Both the position numbers and the translations under genes were made by a program. Source: Mucilaginibacter terrae (GTDB taxonomy: Bacteria; Bacteroidota; Bacteroidia; Sphingobacteriales; Sphingobacteriaceae). Taken from it: a stretch of 64,000 nt of DNA. Each line of letters opens with the position of its first letter. Positions within the stretch are counted from its first letter, which is position 1. This document shows positions 53,738-62,526 of this stretch, piece by piece. The notes beneath the pieces are model-generated. The model saw only the letters and a program-made list of their open reading frames with translations. It did no database searches and had not been told where the DNA came from. The DNA is taken from assembly GCF_031951985.1 (NCBI RefSeq), contig NZ_JAVLVU010000001.1, positions 2,356,001 to 2,420,000 of the forward strand. The letters run 5' to 3'.

Positions 53738-54742
53738 TTAAGCTAAAACAGCCTGCGGGCGCGTATATTTCTTTACCATGTCTTCCACTATCTGCGCAGT
53801 TTCATCGGGGAAATTTACACGGATGTTGTTTCTGCTTTGTATCCAGTTTTTAATGTGTGGGATGGCATGCGTGTTAATGCTGGTAAGTACCGGTACGCCC
53901 AGTTTTGAGGCCGCCAGGGCATTACAGCGTTGTTCATATTGCCCGCTCATAGGCACCATCATTACCTTTTTTTGAAGGAACAGGGCTTCGGCAGGGCCTT
54001 CAAAGCCACCGCCGGTAAGCAAGCCTTCGCAACTGGCCATGCTTTGGTTAAATTTTACGTTATCAACCGGGCAAATATGGATGTTGCCAGTTTGGTAGGG
54101 TGTTTTTTGACGTTTAGAGAAGATGTGCCACTCCACCTCGCTTACCTGGCTTAGTATTTTTACCAGCGTTTTATCATCATAAGCAGGCAGATACACGGTA
54201 TAATGCCCCTTGTTAGTTGGCTCCAACTGGCGTATCTCGCTACGAATAACCGGGGTATGGATGAACGAATCGTACCTATCAAAATGAAAACCAATGTGGT
54301 GCGTTGTAGGCGAATAGTATTTAAACAACCACTCGGCATAATTCCAACGGGCGGGACGCGGTGTTTTGGCCGATACAAATGAGCATTGGTGACTTAACGA
54401 AACCGACGGTATACCTTGCACCCGGCAGGCCCAGGCACTTACAGGTTCAAAATCGTTAATAATGAGATCGTATTGTTTGAGGGGCAGGTTATGAATATCG
54501 CGGTACAGCCTCCACAGGTTCATGCGTTTGTAGGTTTCCCATTTATCTACCCCTCCCTTTTTACCAAATACAAAGCTAAAGCCATGAAACTGGTGTTTTA
54601 AAGGTTGTGATAAAGAAACTTCGGCCTCGGTACCGCTTACAATCAAATCCAACTCGCCATGCTGCTGCAGCAGCGGAACAATCTCGCGTGCCCGGCTAAT
54701 GTGGCCGTTACCAGTACCTTGTATGCCTAAAAGTATTTTCAT
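53738..54742 (-). CDS. MurG-like glycosyltransferase family protein
   Basis: The product is 334 residues. The N-terminus MKILLGIQGTGNGHISRAREIVPLLQQHG is the acceptor-side GNGH loop found in GT28/MurG-like and related glycosyltransferases. The C-terminal half has the donor-site pattern SMASCEGLLTGGGFEGPAEALFLQKKVMMVPMSGQYEQRCNA, which places a nucleotide-sugar binding loop with the G-G-F-E-G-P-A-E run. I infer transfer of a sugar to a lipid or other acceptor, but cannot say which. The gene is upstream of the DUF6427-like gene and downstream of the GT2/GT4 pair. Confidence 0.85.
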   Translation of the reverse strand: MKILLGIQGTGNGHISRAREIVPLLQQHGELDLIVSGTEAEVSLSQPLKHQFHGFSFVFGKKGGVDKWETYKRMNLWRLYRDIHNLPLKQYDLIINDFEPVSAWACRVQGIPSVSLSHQCSFVSAKTPRPARWNYAEWLFKYYSPTTHHIGFHFDRYDSFIHTPVIRSEIRQLEPTNKGHYTVYLPAYDDKTLVKILSQVSEVEWHIFSKRQKTPYQTGNIHICPVDNVKFNQSMASCEGLLTGGGFEGPAEALFLQKKVMMVPMSGQYEQRCNALAASKLGVPVLTSINTHAIPHIKNWIQSRNNIRVNFPDETAQIVEDMVKKYTRPQAVLA

Positions 54743-54844
54743 TTAAGAGGTTAAAGCAGATACACTTCAGCAAATATAAACGGCTTTTGCCTTAAAGCGT
54801 TTGCAATAGTATAAACTTACTTTTAACAAACTATAACTTATGTA

Positions 54845-55597
54845 TTAATCATTTGTACGGCGATGCAGCAGCCAGTACCAACCCAGGTTAAAAGCAATAA
54901 CGGCGTGGTTAAATAATGTGGGTAGCAGCCCGTAATGCTCACGCATAATATCAAACCGTTCCATCAAACTTTGGCGGTGCTTCTTTTTCGACATGCCCCC
55001 TACCAGGTATTTAGCCACGTAGCGGTTAACGTTAACTATCTTCTTAGCCTTTTTGGCGGCCTGCAATATCCAGTCAATATCGGCGCTTAACTGGTATTTG
55101 CGGTTATAAGGTTGCGCCAAGTCACGTTTTATGTAAATAGCCTGATGGCTAATGCTCATGCCATACCTAAAATCTTTAAACCGAAACTGTTTGGGGGCTT
55201 TGTGACGGCGTTGGCCTAAGTTGTTACCTGCCTCGTTCATCATTTCGGTTTCGCCATAATAAATATCGGCATCGGGTGCCGTAGCAAAAACCTGCTCAAC
55301 AGTATCGTGTGCGTAAAAAGTATCGCCGGAGTTCATGAATATCACATAATCGCCCTTGGCAAGCGCCAGGCCTTTGTTCATGGCGTCATAAATGCCTTTA
55401 TCTTTTTCGCTGATGAGCGTGGTAATTTTGTCGCCATACTGATGAATAATATCGAGCGTACCATCGGTTGAAAGCCCATCTACCACAATGTATTCGATGT
55501 TAGCGTACGTTTGATGAATTACCGACTGAAGCGTGCGCTTAATATGCTGCACGTTGTTGTACACAATGGTAATTACGCTCAGTTTGGGCTTAAACAT
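54845..55597 (-). CDS. Glycosyltransferase family 2
   Basis: The product is about 250 residues from the ATG at 55597 (MFKPKLSVITIVYNN), which overlaps the 3' end of the upstream GT4 gene by 8 bases; the frame is open further back but encodes no domain. The GT-A fold begins with SVITIVYNNVQHIKRTLQSVI, has the DxD region YVIFMNSGDTFY (with the SGD metal site) and the LSADIDWILQAAKK segment. It resembles WcaA-like polysaccharide-forming enzymes. The GT4 gene upstream is translationally coupled to it. Confidence 0.9.
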   Translation of the reverse strand: MFKPKLSVITIVYNNVQHIKRTLQSVIHQTYANIEYIVVDGLSTDGTLDIIHQYGDKITTLISEKDKGIYDAMNKGLALAKGDYVIFMNSGDTFYAHDTVEQVFATAPDADIYYGETEMMNEAGNNLGQRRHKAPKQFRFKDFRYGMSISHQAIYIKRDLAQPYNRKYQLSADIDWILQAAKKAKKIVNVNRYVAKYLVGGMSKKKHRQSLMERFDIMREHYGLLPTLFNHAVIAFNLGWYWLLHRRTND

Positions 55598-56882
55598 TTG
55601 GCCCTCCCCCCACCGTTTTATCCAGCAGACGATTATATAATTGCAGATGCTTTTGGGCAATTACCTTTTCCGAAAACTTCTCCATTACGGCTTGCCTGGC
55701 CTGTTTTTGCAGGATGCTGCGGTTGGGGTGATTAACGGCCCAATCCATACCATCGGCAAAACTTTCGGATGAGCGGTATTCGGCCAAATAACCGTTATAA
55801 CCATGCTCAACCATGTTGGGTATGCCGCCCGTAGTAAAGGCCACAACCGGTGTGCCGCACGCCAGGCTTTCCATCACGGTATAAGGCAAGTTATCTTCCA
55901 ATGATGGTATCAGGAAAGCATCGGCTGCAGCGTAGCAAGTAGCCAGCTTTTCATCGTCGTTTATAGTGCCCAAAAAGTTGGTCTTAAACGGAAACTCAGG
56001 CACGTTCTTAGCATCGCGATTGCCAAATACAACAAGTTCAACATTTTCGGCCTGTGCGCCTAAACGGGTTTTCAGCAGTTCGAGGCTTTCCAAAAGATAG
56101 CTTGCACCTTTATGCAAATCCTTACGCGAGGGCATAAAACCGGTCAAAAAGATAAATTTATCTTCGGGCAAACCTAACTTGCGTTTGGCTTCGGCTTTAT
56201 CTATCGGCCTGAAAATATCCGTTTCGAGCGTATTGGGTATTTGCACGGCGGGTTTATCGTGCATTAAACTGCTTTTCAATACCGAATCGAGCATCCACGA
56301 ACTTGGCGCAACTACATTAATGTTAAGCTGCTTATATGCGTTGTTTTTTTGCACCCATATTTTGTGCGAAATATCATTGGCACCCGAATTTTTCAGCAAG
56401 GGGCAATGGCCGCATTCGCGCAAAAAATGGTCGCAGGTGTAGCGCACGTGGCAGCCGCCGGTAAAGGCATTGCTGTCGTGAAAAGTCCATACAATGGGCT
56501 TATTGAGTTTAGCCAGTTCGGCCAAGTGGGAAGGGTTTAAAAAGCTGTGGTTTATCCAGTGCAGGTGTATCACATCGGCCGTCTTAACATCGGGGTGATG
56601 GATAACCGACCGCCCGAACCAGGTGAACGAAAACGGCGTGCGCTTGCCGGGGTTAAGCACTCGCTTGGCTAATATGCGTTCAAAAATGATAGTTGCTGCC
56701 GTATATGCCTTTTGTATAGCGTTTGCGTTAAAAGTTAATATCGATGGATTTTTACCAAACTTATAATGCACCACCACTTTCGAATGTATCCCTTCGGCCA
56801 GCAAGGCACGGTTTAGCCTCAAACAGGCCCGGCCCGCTCCGCCATTACCATCGTACGTGTTTATATGCACCACTTTTAACAT
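55590..56882 (-). CDS. Glycosyltransferase family 4
   Basis: The product is 430 residues. The N-terminal domain starts MLKVVHINTYDGNGGAGRACLRLNRAL, with HLHWINHSFLNPSHL. The C-terminal donor domain has FIFLTGFMPSRKDLHKGASYLLESLELL, and the GT4 E-x7-E motif in FLIPSLEDNLPYTVMESLACGTPVVAF. The cysteine-rich stretch GCHVRYTCDHFLRECGHCPLL is a common insertion in this subfamily. It is predicted to build a surface polysaccharide or glycolipid with its GT2 partner. The donor and acceptor are unknown. Confidence 0.93.
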   Translation of the reverse strand: MLKVVHINTYDGNGGAGRACLRLNRALLAEGIHSKVVVHYKFGKNPSILTFNANAIQKAYTAATIIFERILAKRVLNPGKRTPFSFTWFGRSVIHHPDVKTADVIHLHWINHSFLNPSHLAELAKLNKPIVWTFHDSNAFTGGCHVRYTCDHFLRECGHCPLLKNSGANDISHKIWVQKNNAYKQLNINVVAPSSWMLDSVLKSSLMHDKPAVQIPNTLETDIFRPIDKAEAKRKLGLPEDKFIFLTGFMPSRKDLHKGASYLLESLELLKTRLGAQAENVELVVFGNRDAKNVPEFPFKTNFLGTINDDEKLATCYAAADAFLIPSLEDNLPYTVMESLACGTPVVAFTTGGIPNMVEHGYNGYLAEYRSSESFADGMDWAVNHPNRSILQKQARQAVMEKFSEKVIAQKHLQLYNRLLDKTVGGGPNV

Positions 56883-56955
56883 GGCTTCAAAAATACATTT
56901 TATCGGTACTTAAATTGGAGCAATTTATTTTCACCTCCTTTTTAGTTATTTTGTG

Positions 56956-57180
56956 ATGATGAACGAACGACATAAATTAATTTGTAAAGTTTTGGCAGGC
57001 TTATCAACAATAGGTTTTGTCTATTTAACTGCCCCTATAATTTTTATTCTTAATTCAGGCATTTGGGCAGATGACTTTGCAAGCTCAATAACCCCTGGTT
57101 GGCATACAACCATCTATCCTTCATGGATAGAAAAGTTATATATTACTGCCAAAAACATTACTATTAGTCATAGCTGTTAA
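56956..57180 (+). CDS. Short membrane protein of unknown function, possibly truncated
   Basis: The product is 74 residues from the ATG at 56956. It has a hydrophobic segment FVYLTAPIIFILNSGIW near residues 20-36, then a Trp-rich part (GWHTTIYPSWIEKLY) and ends abruptly in TISHSC. The codons look coding, and it reads like the N-terminal part of a longer membrane protein. No second frame continues it in the 70 bases before the methyltransferase. I do not recognise it, and a chance open frame or a remnant is possible. It is divergent from the GT4 gene. Confidence 0.45.
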   Translation: MMNERHKLICKVLAGLSTIGFVYLTAPIIFILNSGIWADDFASSITPGWHTTIYPSWIEKLYITAKNITISHSC

Positions 57181-57249
57181 TCTGCTTTATAAAACCCTGT
57201 TAAGGTTTTTTACTTACATCGGCCGAAAAATCTTTTCTTTGCAATAACA

Positions 57250-57996
57250 ATGAGCAACGAACTCACCGACCGCAAATTCTGGGCTAACTACTGGGAATCA
57301 AAAACAGGACTGGCTTTCCAGGTGCCTGCCAACTACACTTTTCATCAGCTATTTAAAAAATTGCTTGCCGATAAACCAATCAAATCGGCCATCGAATTGG
57401 GCGGCTTCCCCGGCTACTATGCCATTTTTTTAAAGAAATACTTCGGGTTGGAAACTTCGCTGTTTGATTTTTATGTGCATGAGCCTATCCTGAAAGAGGT
57501 GTTGGCTGCTAACCAGCTTACACAACAAGATGTAAAAGTTATTGAGGGCGACCTGTATAAATTTGAGCCACAAGAGCAATACGACCTCGTACTATCATGC
57601 GGATTGATTGAACACTTTAACGACACTAAAGATATTATAGCCCGTCACCTCATGTTTTTAAAACCGGGCGGAACGCTGTTTATTACCCTCCCCAATTTTA
57701 CCGGGGTAAACGGCTGGGTGCAGCGCACTTATGATATGGACAACTATAACAAGCATAACATTGATAGCATGAATCCTGCCCTTCTGGCCGAATACTGCAA
57801 GCAGCTGGGTTTAAAAAATGTAGAAGCTTATTACTATGGCCACTTCTCTATTTGGCTTGAAAACATGAAGCAGCAAAGCAGGTTTACTAAAGGCTTTTTG
57901 AAAGCCTTGTGGTTTGCCGGAAAGGTGTTTACTAAGGTTGTGCCGGTAGAAAGTAAGGGGTTGTCGCCTTATATTGTGGTGAAGGCGGTTAGATAA
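57250..57996 (+). CDS. Class I SAM-dependent methyltransferase
   Basis: The product is 248 residues. The nucleotide-binding loop is AIELGGFPGYYAIFLKKYFG, with a slightly unusual E-L-G-G-F-P-G form of motif I, followed by YDLVLSCGLIEHFNDTKDII (motif IV) and LKPGGTLFITLPNF (motif V). These match the Methyltransf_11/23-like groups. The substrate may be a sugar or lipid given the nearby glycosyltransferases, but this is inference. The length and start (MSNELTDRKFW) are normal. Confidence 0.88.
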   Translation: MSNELTDRKFWANYWESKTGLAFQVPANYTFHQLFKKLLADKPIKSAIELGGFPGYYAIFLKKYFGLETSLFDFYVHEPILKEVLAANQLTQQDVKVIEGDLYKFEPQEQYDLVLSCGLIEHFNDTKDIIARHLMFLKPGGTLFITLPNFTGVNGWVQRTYDMDNYNKHNIDSMNPALLAEYCKQLGLKNVEAYYYGHFSIWLENMKQQSRFTKGFLKALWFAGKVFTKVVPVESKGLSPYIVVKAVR

Positions 57997-58199
57997 CATC
58001 TTATTTCGAACGGCAGAACATATTCCTGTTTAAATTTTGTTTGGCTTTTACTTATTGCAGCGCCCTGTAGCATAAATAAATTGGTTGCACTGGCTTTGTA
58101 TAGCAATTCTATTTTTGACACACCAATAGCACACCCCTCTATCATATCCAAACAAAAATTTCGTTATTAGCTTTATATTTGTGAACTAATCATCTCAAC

Positions 58200-58457
58200 A
58201 TGATATTAATTCGTTTCTTAATTATATCGATTTGTGTTTTCTACATCATTCGCAGTTTGGCGCGTATATTTTTGCCCATGCTGTTTCAAAGCATGGTGAA
58301 CAAAGCTCAACAACAATATAGTCAGCAGCAAAATCCTTTTCAGCAGCAACGCCAAAACCGTCCTGAAGGAAAGATCAAAATAGACCACGCCCCCCAGGTA
58401 AAATCGCAAATACCCGATAACGAGGGCGACTTTGTTGATTTTGAGGAAGTAAAATAA
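58200..58457 (+). CDS. DUF4834 family protein
   Basis: The product is 85 residues. An N-terminal membrane helix (LIRFLIISICVFYIIRSLARIFLPML) is followed by a Gln/Asn-rich linker and the typical C-terminal motif EGKIKIDHAP...GDFVDFEEVK. This matches DUF4834, a Bacteroidota family commonly located just before a YfhO-like gene, as here. The role is unknown. The next gene starts 9 bases downstream, so they are co-transcribed. Confidence 0.85.
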   Translation: MILIRFLIISICVFYIIRSLARIFLPMLFQSMVNKAQQQYSQQQNPFQQQRQNRPEGKIKIDHAPQVKSQIPDNEGDFVDFEEVK

Positions 58458-58466
58458 CCACAAGCC

Positions 58467-58784
58467 ATGAGAGAGCAACCCGGAATGGTTTTCAGGAACC
58501 GCAATTACAGCATACAAGCCTTAGTTTCATTAATAACGGCTAATTACATTGTATTTGCCTTACTGGTGCAAATGTGCGTAAGCTGTACGGGCATACATTG
58601 GTTTTTATGGGTTGGCTTAGCGGGCTTGGCCTGGTACAACTATTACACCATACGCCGTAACCTCGAGGAGTTTGAGGAGAAGAGAACTCAAATTATTTAT
58701 TTAGCAAGTATTGCCGGCATGGGCATACTTTATTATCTGTTAGGCGTAGTGGCTCTACATTGCGATCTTGTAAAACCCGTATAA
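58467..58784 (+). CDS. Small membrane protein of unknown function
   Basis: The product is 105 residues with about three hydrophobic segments (VSLITANYIVFALLVQMCV, WFLWVGLAGLAWYNYYTI, IIYLASIAGMGILYYLLGV). It begins MREQPGMVFRNRNYSIQALV. The segments are separated by short charged loops, one containing RRNLEEFEEKRT. I know no family name. It sits between DUF4834 and the YfhO-like gene, with 65 bases to the latter. Confidence 0.65.
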   Translation: MREQPGMVFRNRNYSIQALVSLITANYIVFALLVQMCVSCTGIHWFLWVGLAGLAWYNYYTIRRNLEEFEEKRTQIIYLASIAGMGILYYLLGVVALHCDLVKPV

Positions 58785-58849
58785 ACTATCTGTTTCCATT
58801 AGTCAGGCATTTTTATATTTTTGGGGAATAATTTTTTCCCTAAAGATAA

Positions 58850-61328
58850 ATGAGCAACTGGTTCAAGCGTAATGGCATTCATTTTGCCATCTTCGGAGTT
58901 TTTTTAGCTATGTGTTTCGTGTATTTTACCCCTGCGTTTCAGGGTAAAGCCCTAAACCAGGGCGACGTTATGCGCGCACAAGCTACCCAGAAAGAGATAA
59001 TGGATGTAAAGGAAAAAACCGGTAAAGCGCCGCTTTGGACCAACAGCATGTTTAGCGGTATGCCCTCTTACCAAGTATGGGCACCCTACCCCAGCAATGT
59101 TACCACCTACGTGGTTGACACCCTTAAAACCATCTTCCCTAACCCGGTTGATACGGTTTTACTGCTGTTAATGGGTACTTATTTCCTGTTATCGGTATTA
59201 CGGTTAAACCCGTGGCTTGCAGCAGCGGGTGCAGTAGCGTTCACTTTTTCTACCTATAATTTTATATTAATTGATGCCGGGCATGCCAATCAGGTATATG
59301 CCATTGCATTTTTTGCGCCGTTAATTGCCAGTATCATTATGGCGTTCAGGGGTCGTTATTTGCTGGGTGGTACGCTAACCGCTTTCTTTTTGGCTATGGA
59401 GATCCGCTCCAACCATATCCAAATGACGTATTACCTCATGCTGGCGTTAATTATTTACGTATGTATTGAGGCTTACCATGCCTTTAAAAACAAGCAAACC
59501 CAACCTTTCTTTAAAAGTTATGGGTTATTTGGCAGTGGCTATGGTGTTGGCACTGGCGGTAAACGCCGGCTCGTTATGGACTACTTACGAATACGGAAAC
59601 GAGTCTATCCGTGGTAAATCAAACTTAACCAAACACACCAGTGAACCATCAAACGGACTGAGCAAAGAATACGCCTTTCAGTGGAGCCAGGGCATTGGCG
59701 AGTGCTTTACCTTTTTAGTGCCTAACGCTTATGGCGGCGGTAGCCGCGGTATGGCCGCAGATGCCGACTCGAAAGTAATAAAGGTATTACAAGAAAAAGG
59801 TGTTGATGCACAGCAGGCACAGGGCTTTGCGCAACAATTACCCGCATACTGGGGTGGCAAACCGTTTACCGAAGGCCCTTCCTATTTTGGTGCCGTGGTA
59901 TGTTTCCTTTTCATATTTGGCTTATTAGTAGTTAAAAGCCGCTTAAAATGGTGGTTAGCGAGTGCTTCGGTGTTTACTATCCTGCTATCATTCGGCCATA
60001 ACTTCCCGTTATTATCTGACTTATTCTTTAACTACTTCCCGCTTTATAACAAATTCCGTGCGTTAGATTCTATTTTGGCTATTGCCGAATTGTGTTTCCC
60101 TGTGCTGGGCTTTATGGCGGTGCATGAGGCTATTACCTCAACCAATAAAGATGAAGTTTTAAAGAAGTTGAAAATTGCTGGTGCTATTGCCGGTGGCCTT
60201 ACACTTTTGTTGATTTTACTACCTACCGTGCTGTTGAGCTTTAAAGCTCCCGAACACGAAGGCTTTGTAAATCAACTTTCACAAGCTATTGGCGGCGACA
60301 CCTCTTTTGCCAATACCATTGCCAATGCTTTGGTTCAAGACCGTATTTCATTAGAGCGTGCCGATGCTATCCGCTCGTTTATATTTATAGCGCTTGCATT
60401 TGGCGTGCTATGGGCTTTGGTTACCAAGAAAATCAACGCCACGGTAGCATCTATATCATTCTTATTATTGGTTGCTGTTGATTTATGGACTATTGACAAA
60501 CGCTACCTTAAAGACGAGAATTTTGTTTCGAAAGAAGATGTGATGAAACCGCAACAACGTGAGGTTGACGGCTTTATACTGCGCGATAAGGACCCAAACT
60601 TCCGCGTGTTTGATTTAGCCGGGGGCGATCCGTTCAGCAATGCCAATACCTCGTACTTCCACAAATCAATTGGTGGTTACCATGCGGCTAAGCTGAAACG
60701 CTACCAGGAGCTCATCGAAAACCAGTTTAGCAAAAGCATTAACCAGGATGTGTTGGACATGCTGAACACCAAGTACATCATCAATAATGACCCTAAGAGC
60801 AATACCGCAAGCATGCAGGCTAATCAAACCGCCTGTGGAAATGCATGGTTTGTAAAAAGCATTAAGTATGCCAAAAATTCCGATGAGGAAATGCAGGCCA
60901 TCAGCAGTTTCGATCCTAAAAACGAAGCTATTGTTGATGAGCAGTATAAAAACCTGCTGAATAATAAGCCAACTGTGCTTGATCCTAACGCAACCATCAG
61001 CCTTACCAGCTACAGCCCCGATACTTTGGTTTACAAGGCAGGTTCAACTTCCGAACAAACCGCTGTGTTCTCGGAAGTATTTTATGACAAAGGCTGGAAA
61101 ATGTATATCGACAACATAGAAAAACCTTTCTTCCGTGCCGATTACCTGTTACGTGCTGCCGTTATTCCGGTTGGTAACCATGAAATTAAATTTATTTTCC
61201 ACCCTACTTCATACTACACCGGCGAAACCATTTCGTTAATTGCTTCGGTATTATTAATACTTACCTTAGTTGGTGCCCTGTATATCGAAAGCAAAAAGAA
61301 AGCGCCGCTTATTAATAAAGAGGCCTAA
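58850..61328 (+). pseudogene. YfhO-like multi-pass membrane protein split by a +1 frameshift
   Basis: The first frame (58850 to 59617) runs through a first set of membrane helices (WLAAAGAVAFTFSTYNFILI, IEAYHAFKNKQTQPFFK) and then goes off frame. The second frame, from 59517, continues VMGYLAVAMVLALAVNAGSL with further membrane helices to 61328. Omitting one A of the run at 59513-59516 gives an uninterrupted protein of about 825 residues, the normal YfhO length, with the C-terminal extracellular domain ending IESKKKAPLINKEA. YfhO-like proteins are related to glycosyltransferases or flippases for wall and lipoteichoic polymers. Whether the shift is natural or a sequencing error cannot be told here. 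Confidence 0.85.
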
Positions 61329-61348
61329 GCAAAATTATAATATTCCAC

Positions 61349-61382
61349 AAGGGGATGCACCATCAGGAGCATCCCCTTTTTT
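61349..61382 (+). terminator. Rho-independent terminator after the YfhO-like gene
   Basis: AAGGGGATGC pairs perfectly with GCATCCCCTT around a 10-base loop and is followed by a T-run. Confidence 0.92.
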
Positions 61383-61471
61383 GTTATAAACGCTTGTTGG
61401 CAATTACTTGCTTAAACGTTTGCTTTTTAATGGTAAGCCACTAACTTTAAGTAAATTAAAACCTCAACATT

Positions 61472-61870
61472 ATGGCCTTTAAAAATGCGATCAGCTGGTT
61501 CGAAATTCCTGCAGTGGATATAGCTCGTGCCCAAAAGTTTTACGAAACCATTTTTGACACCCAATTACAATTGATTAATCACGACGGCTACCAGATGGCC
61601 ATGTTCCCGCTGGAAGACCCGATGACAGGTGTTGGCGGCGCGTTGTGCCAGGTATCTGAATTTCATCAGCCATCGGCTAATAGCGGCACGCTAATTTACC
61701 TCAACGGTAATCCTGATGTACAAATTGTATTAGATCGTGTAGAGGCTGCCGGTGGTAAAATAGTCTCACCCAAAATCGAAATATCGCCCGAGTATGGCTA
61801 CATGGCTGTATTTTTAGACACAGAAGGTAATCGTGTGGCTCTGCATTCGGTTCCGGAAAAGTATTTATAA
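61472..61870 (+). CDS. VOC (glyoxalase/bleomycin-resistance-like) family protein
   Basis: The product is 132 residues. It starts MAFKNAISWFEIPAVDIARAQKFYETIF, the VOC fold beginning, and contains two beta-alpha-beta-beta-beta modules with GTLIYLNGNPDVQIVLDRVEAAGG and YGYMAVFLDTEGNRVALHS. Possible metal ligands are Glu12 and the Glu/His near the C-terminus, but one ligand position is not obvious. The family includes lyases, dioxygenases and resistance proteins; the function here is unknown. It stands alone between a terminator and a repeat-filled gap. Confidence 0.9.
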   Translation: MAFKNAISWFEIPAVDIARAQKFYETIFDTQLQLINHDGYQMAMFPLEDPMTGVGGALCQVSEFHQPSANSGTLIYLNGNPDVQIVLDRVEAAGGKIVSPKIEISPEYGYMAVFLDTEGNRVALHSVPEKYL

Positions 61871-61891
61871 TTGTTATGCTATACCTCCCAC

Positions 61892-62085
61892 AATGTCATT
61901 TCGAACGATAGTGATAAATCTTATACACCTTGCATTATATCGCACGTATATGATTCCTACTTGGGTCGGAATGACAGGATGGAAAAATATGGTTAAATAA
62001 AAATGTCATTTCGAGTGATAACGAAAAACCTTTGACGCACGCTAAGCGATTTGAAAAGTGCTCTCACTATCATTCGAGATGACAT
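61892..62085. repeat. Two partial copies of an AATGTCATTTCGA...GATGACAT repeat
   Basis: AATGTCATTTCGAACGATAGTGA starts at 61892, and a related start AATGTCATTTCGAGTGATAACGA lies at 62002. The complementary ending TCTCACTATC-TTCGAGATGACAT is at 62062-62085 and recurs at 46494-46517. The units probably fold into hairpins. The sequence fills most of the 267-base gap between the VOC gene and clpS, with no gene in it. Confidence 0.75.
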
Positions 62086-62137
62086 AATTTTATTGAATGA
62101 GGGTTAGCACATAATTGGTGTTATCACCAACCATACA

Positions 62138-62419
62138 TTAGTCAACCGTTACGGTTAAACCCTCTTGCTGTAAAATTTTGCGGTAAACTTCCATTTCGGT
62201 AAAAGAGCCTTCTAATACAGCGCACTTACCTTCATTGTGTACCTTCCAGGCAATTTTTTCGCCCTGCGACTCGGAATAGTCGAGGTATTTCATCATGCAA
62301 TAGATCACGTGTTCGAAAGTATTCACATCATCGTTCCACAAAATAAGGCGGTGCATTTCTTTTAAACTCGCCAGTATCTCTTCAAGCGTAAGTGTTTCTT
62401 CCTGTACTTCTGTTGGCAT
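62138..62419 (-). CDS. clpS: ATP-dependent Clp protease adaptor ClpS
   Basis: The product is 93 residues. The N-degron binding region is LILWNDDVNTFEHVIYCMMKYLDYS, which contains the N-D-D-x-N-T-F core, and the C-terminus is KCAVLEGSFTEMEVYRKILQQEGLTVTV. ClpS delivers N-degron substrates to the Clp ATPase, acting downstream of Aat (encoded at 31644). The N-terminal tail is short. It is convergent with the VOC gene across the repeat region. Confidence 0.95.
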   Translation of the reverse strand: MPTEVQEETLTLEEILASLKEMHRLILWNDDVNTFEHVIYCMMKYLDYSESQGEKIAWKVHNEGKCAVLEGSFTEMEVYRKILQQEGLTVTVD

Positions 62420-62526
62420 AATATATATTAACGGTAAAGTTACTCAAAACGCAAATAATAATTACGTTAAAATGCTGTTATTTCTTCGATGCAGAAAGAG
62501 CAATGCACAAATTCAACTAATTAATC

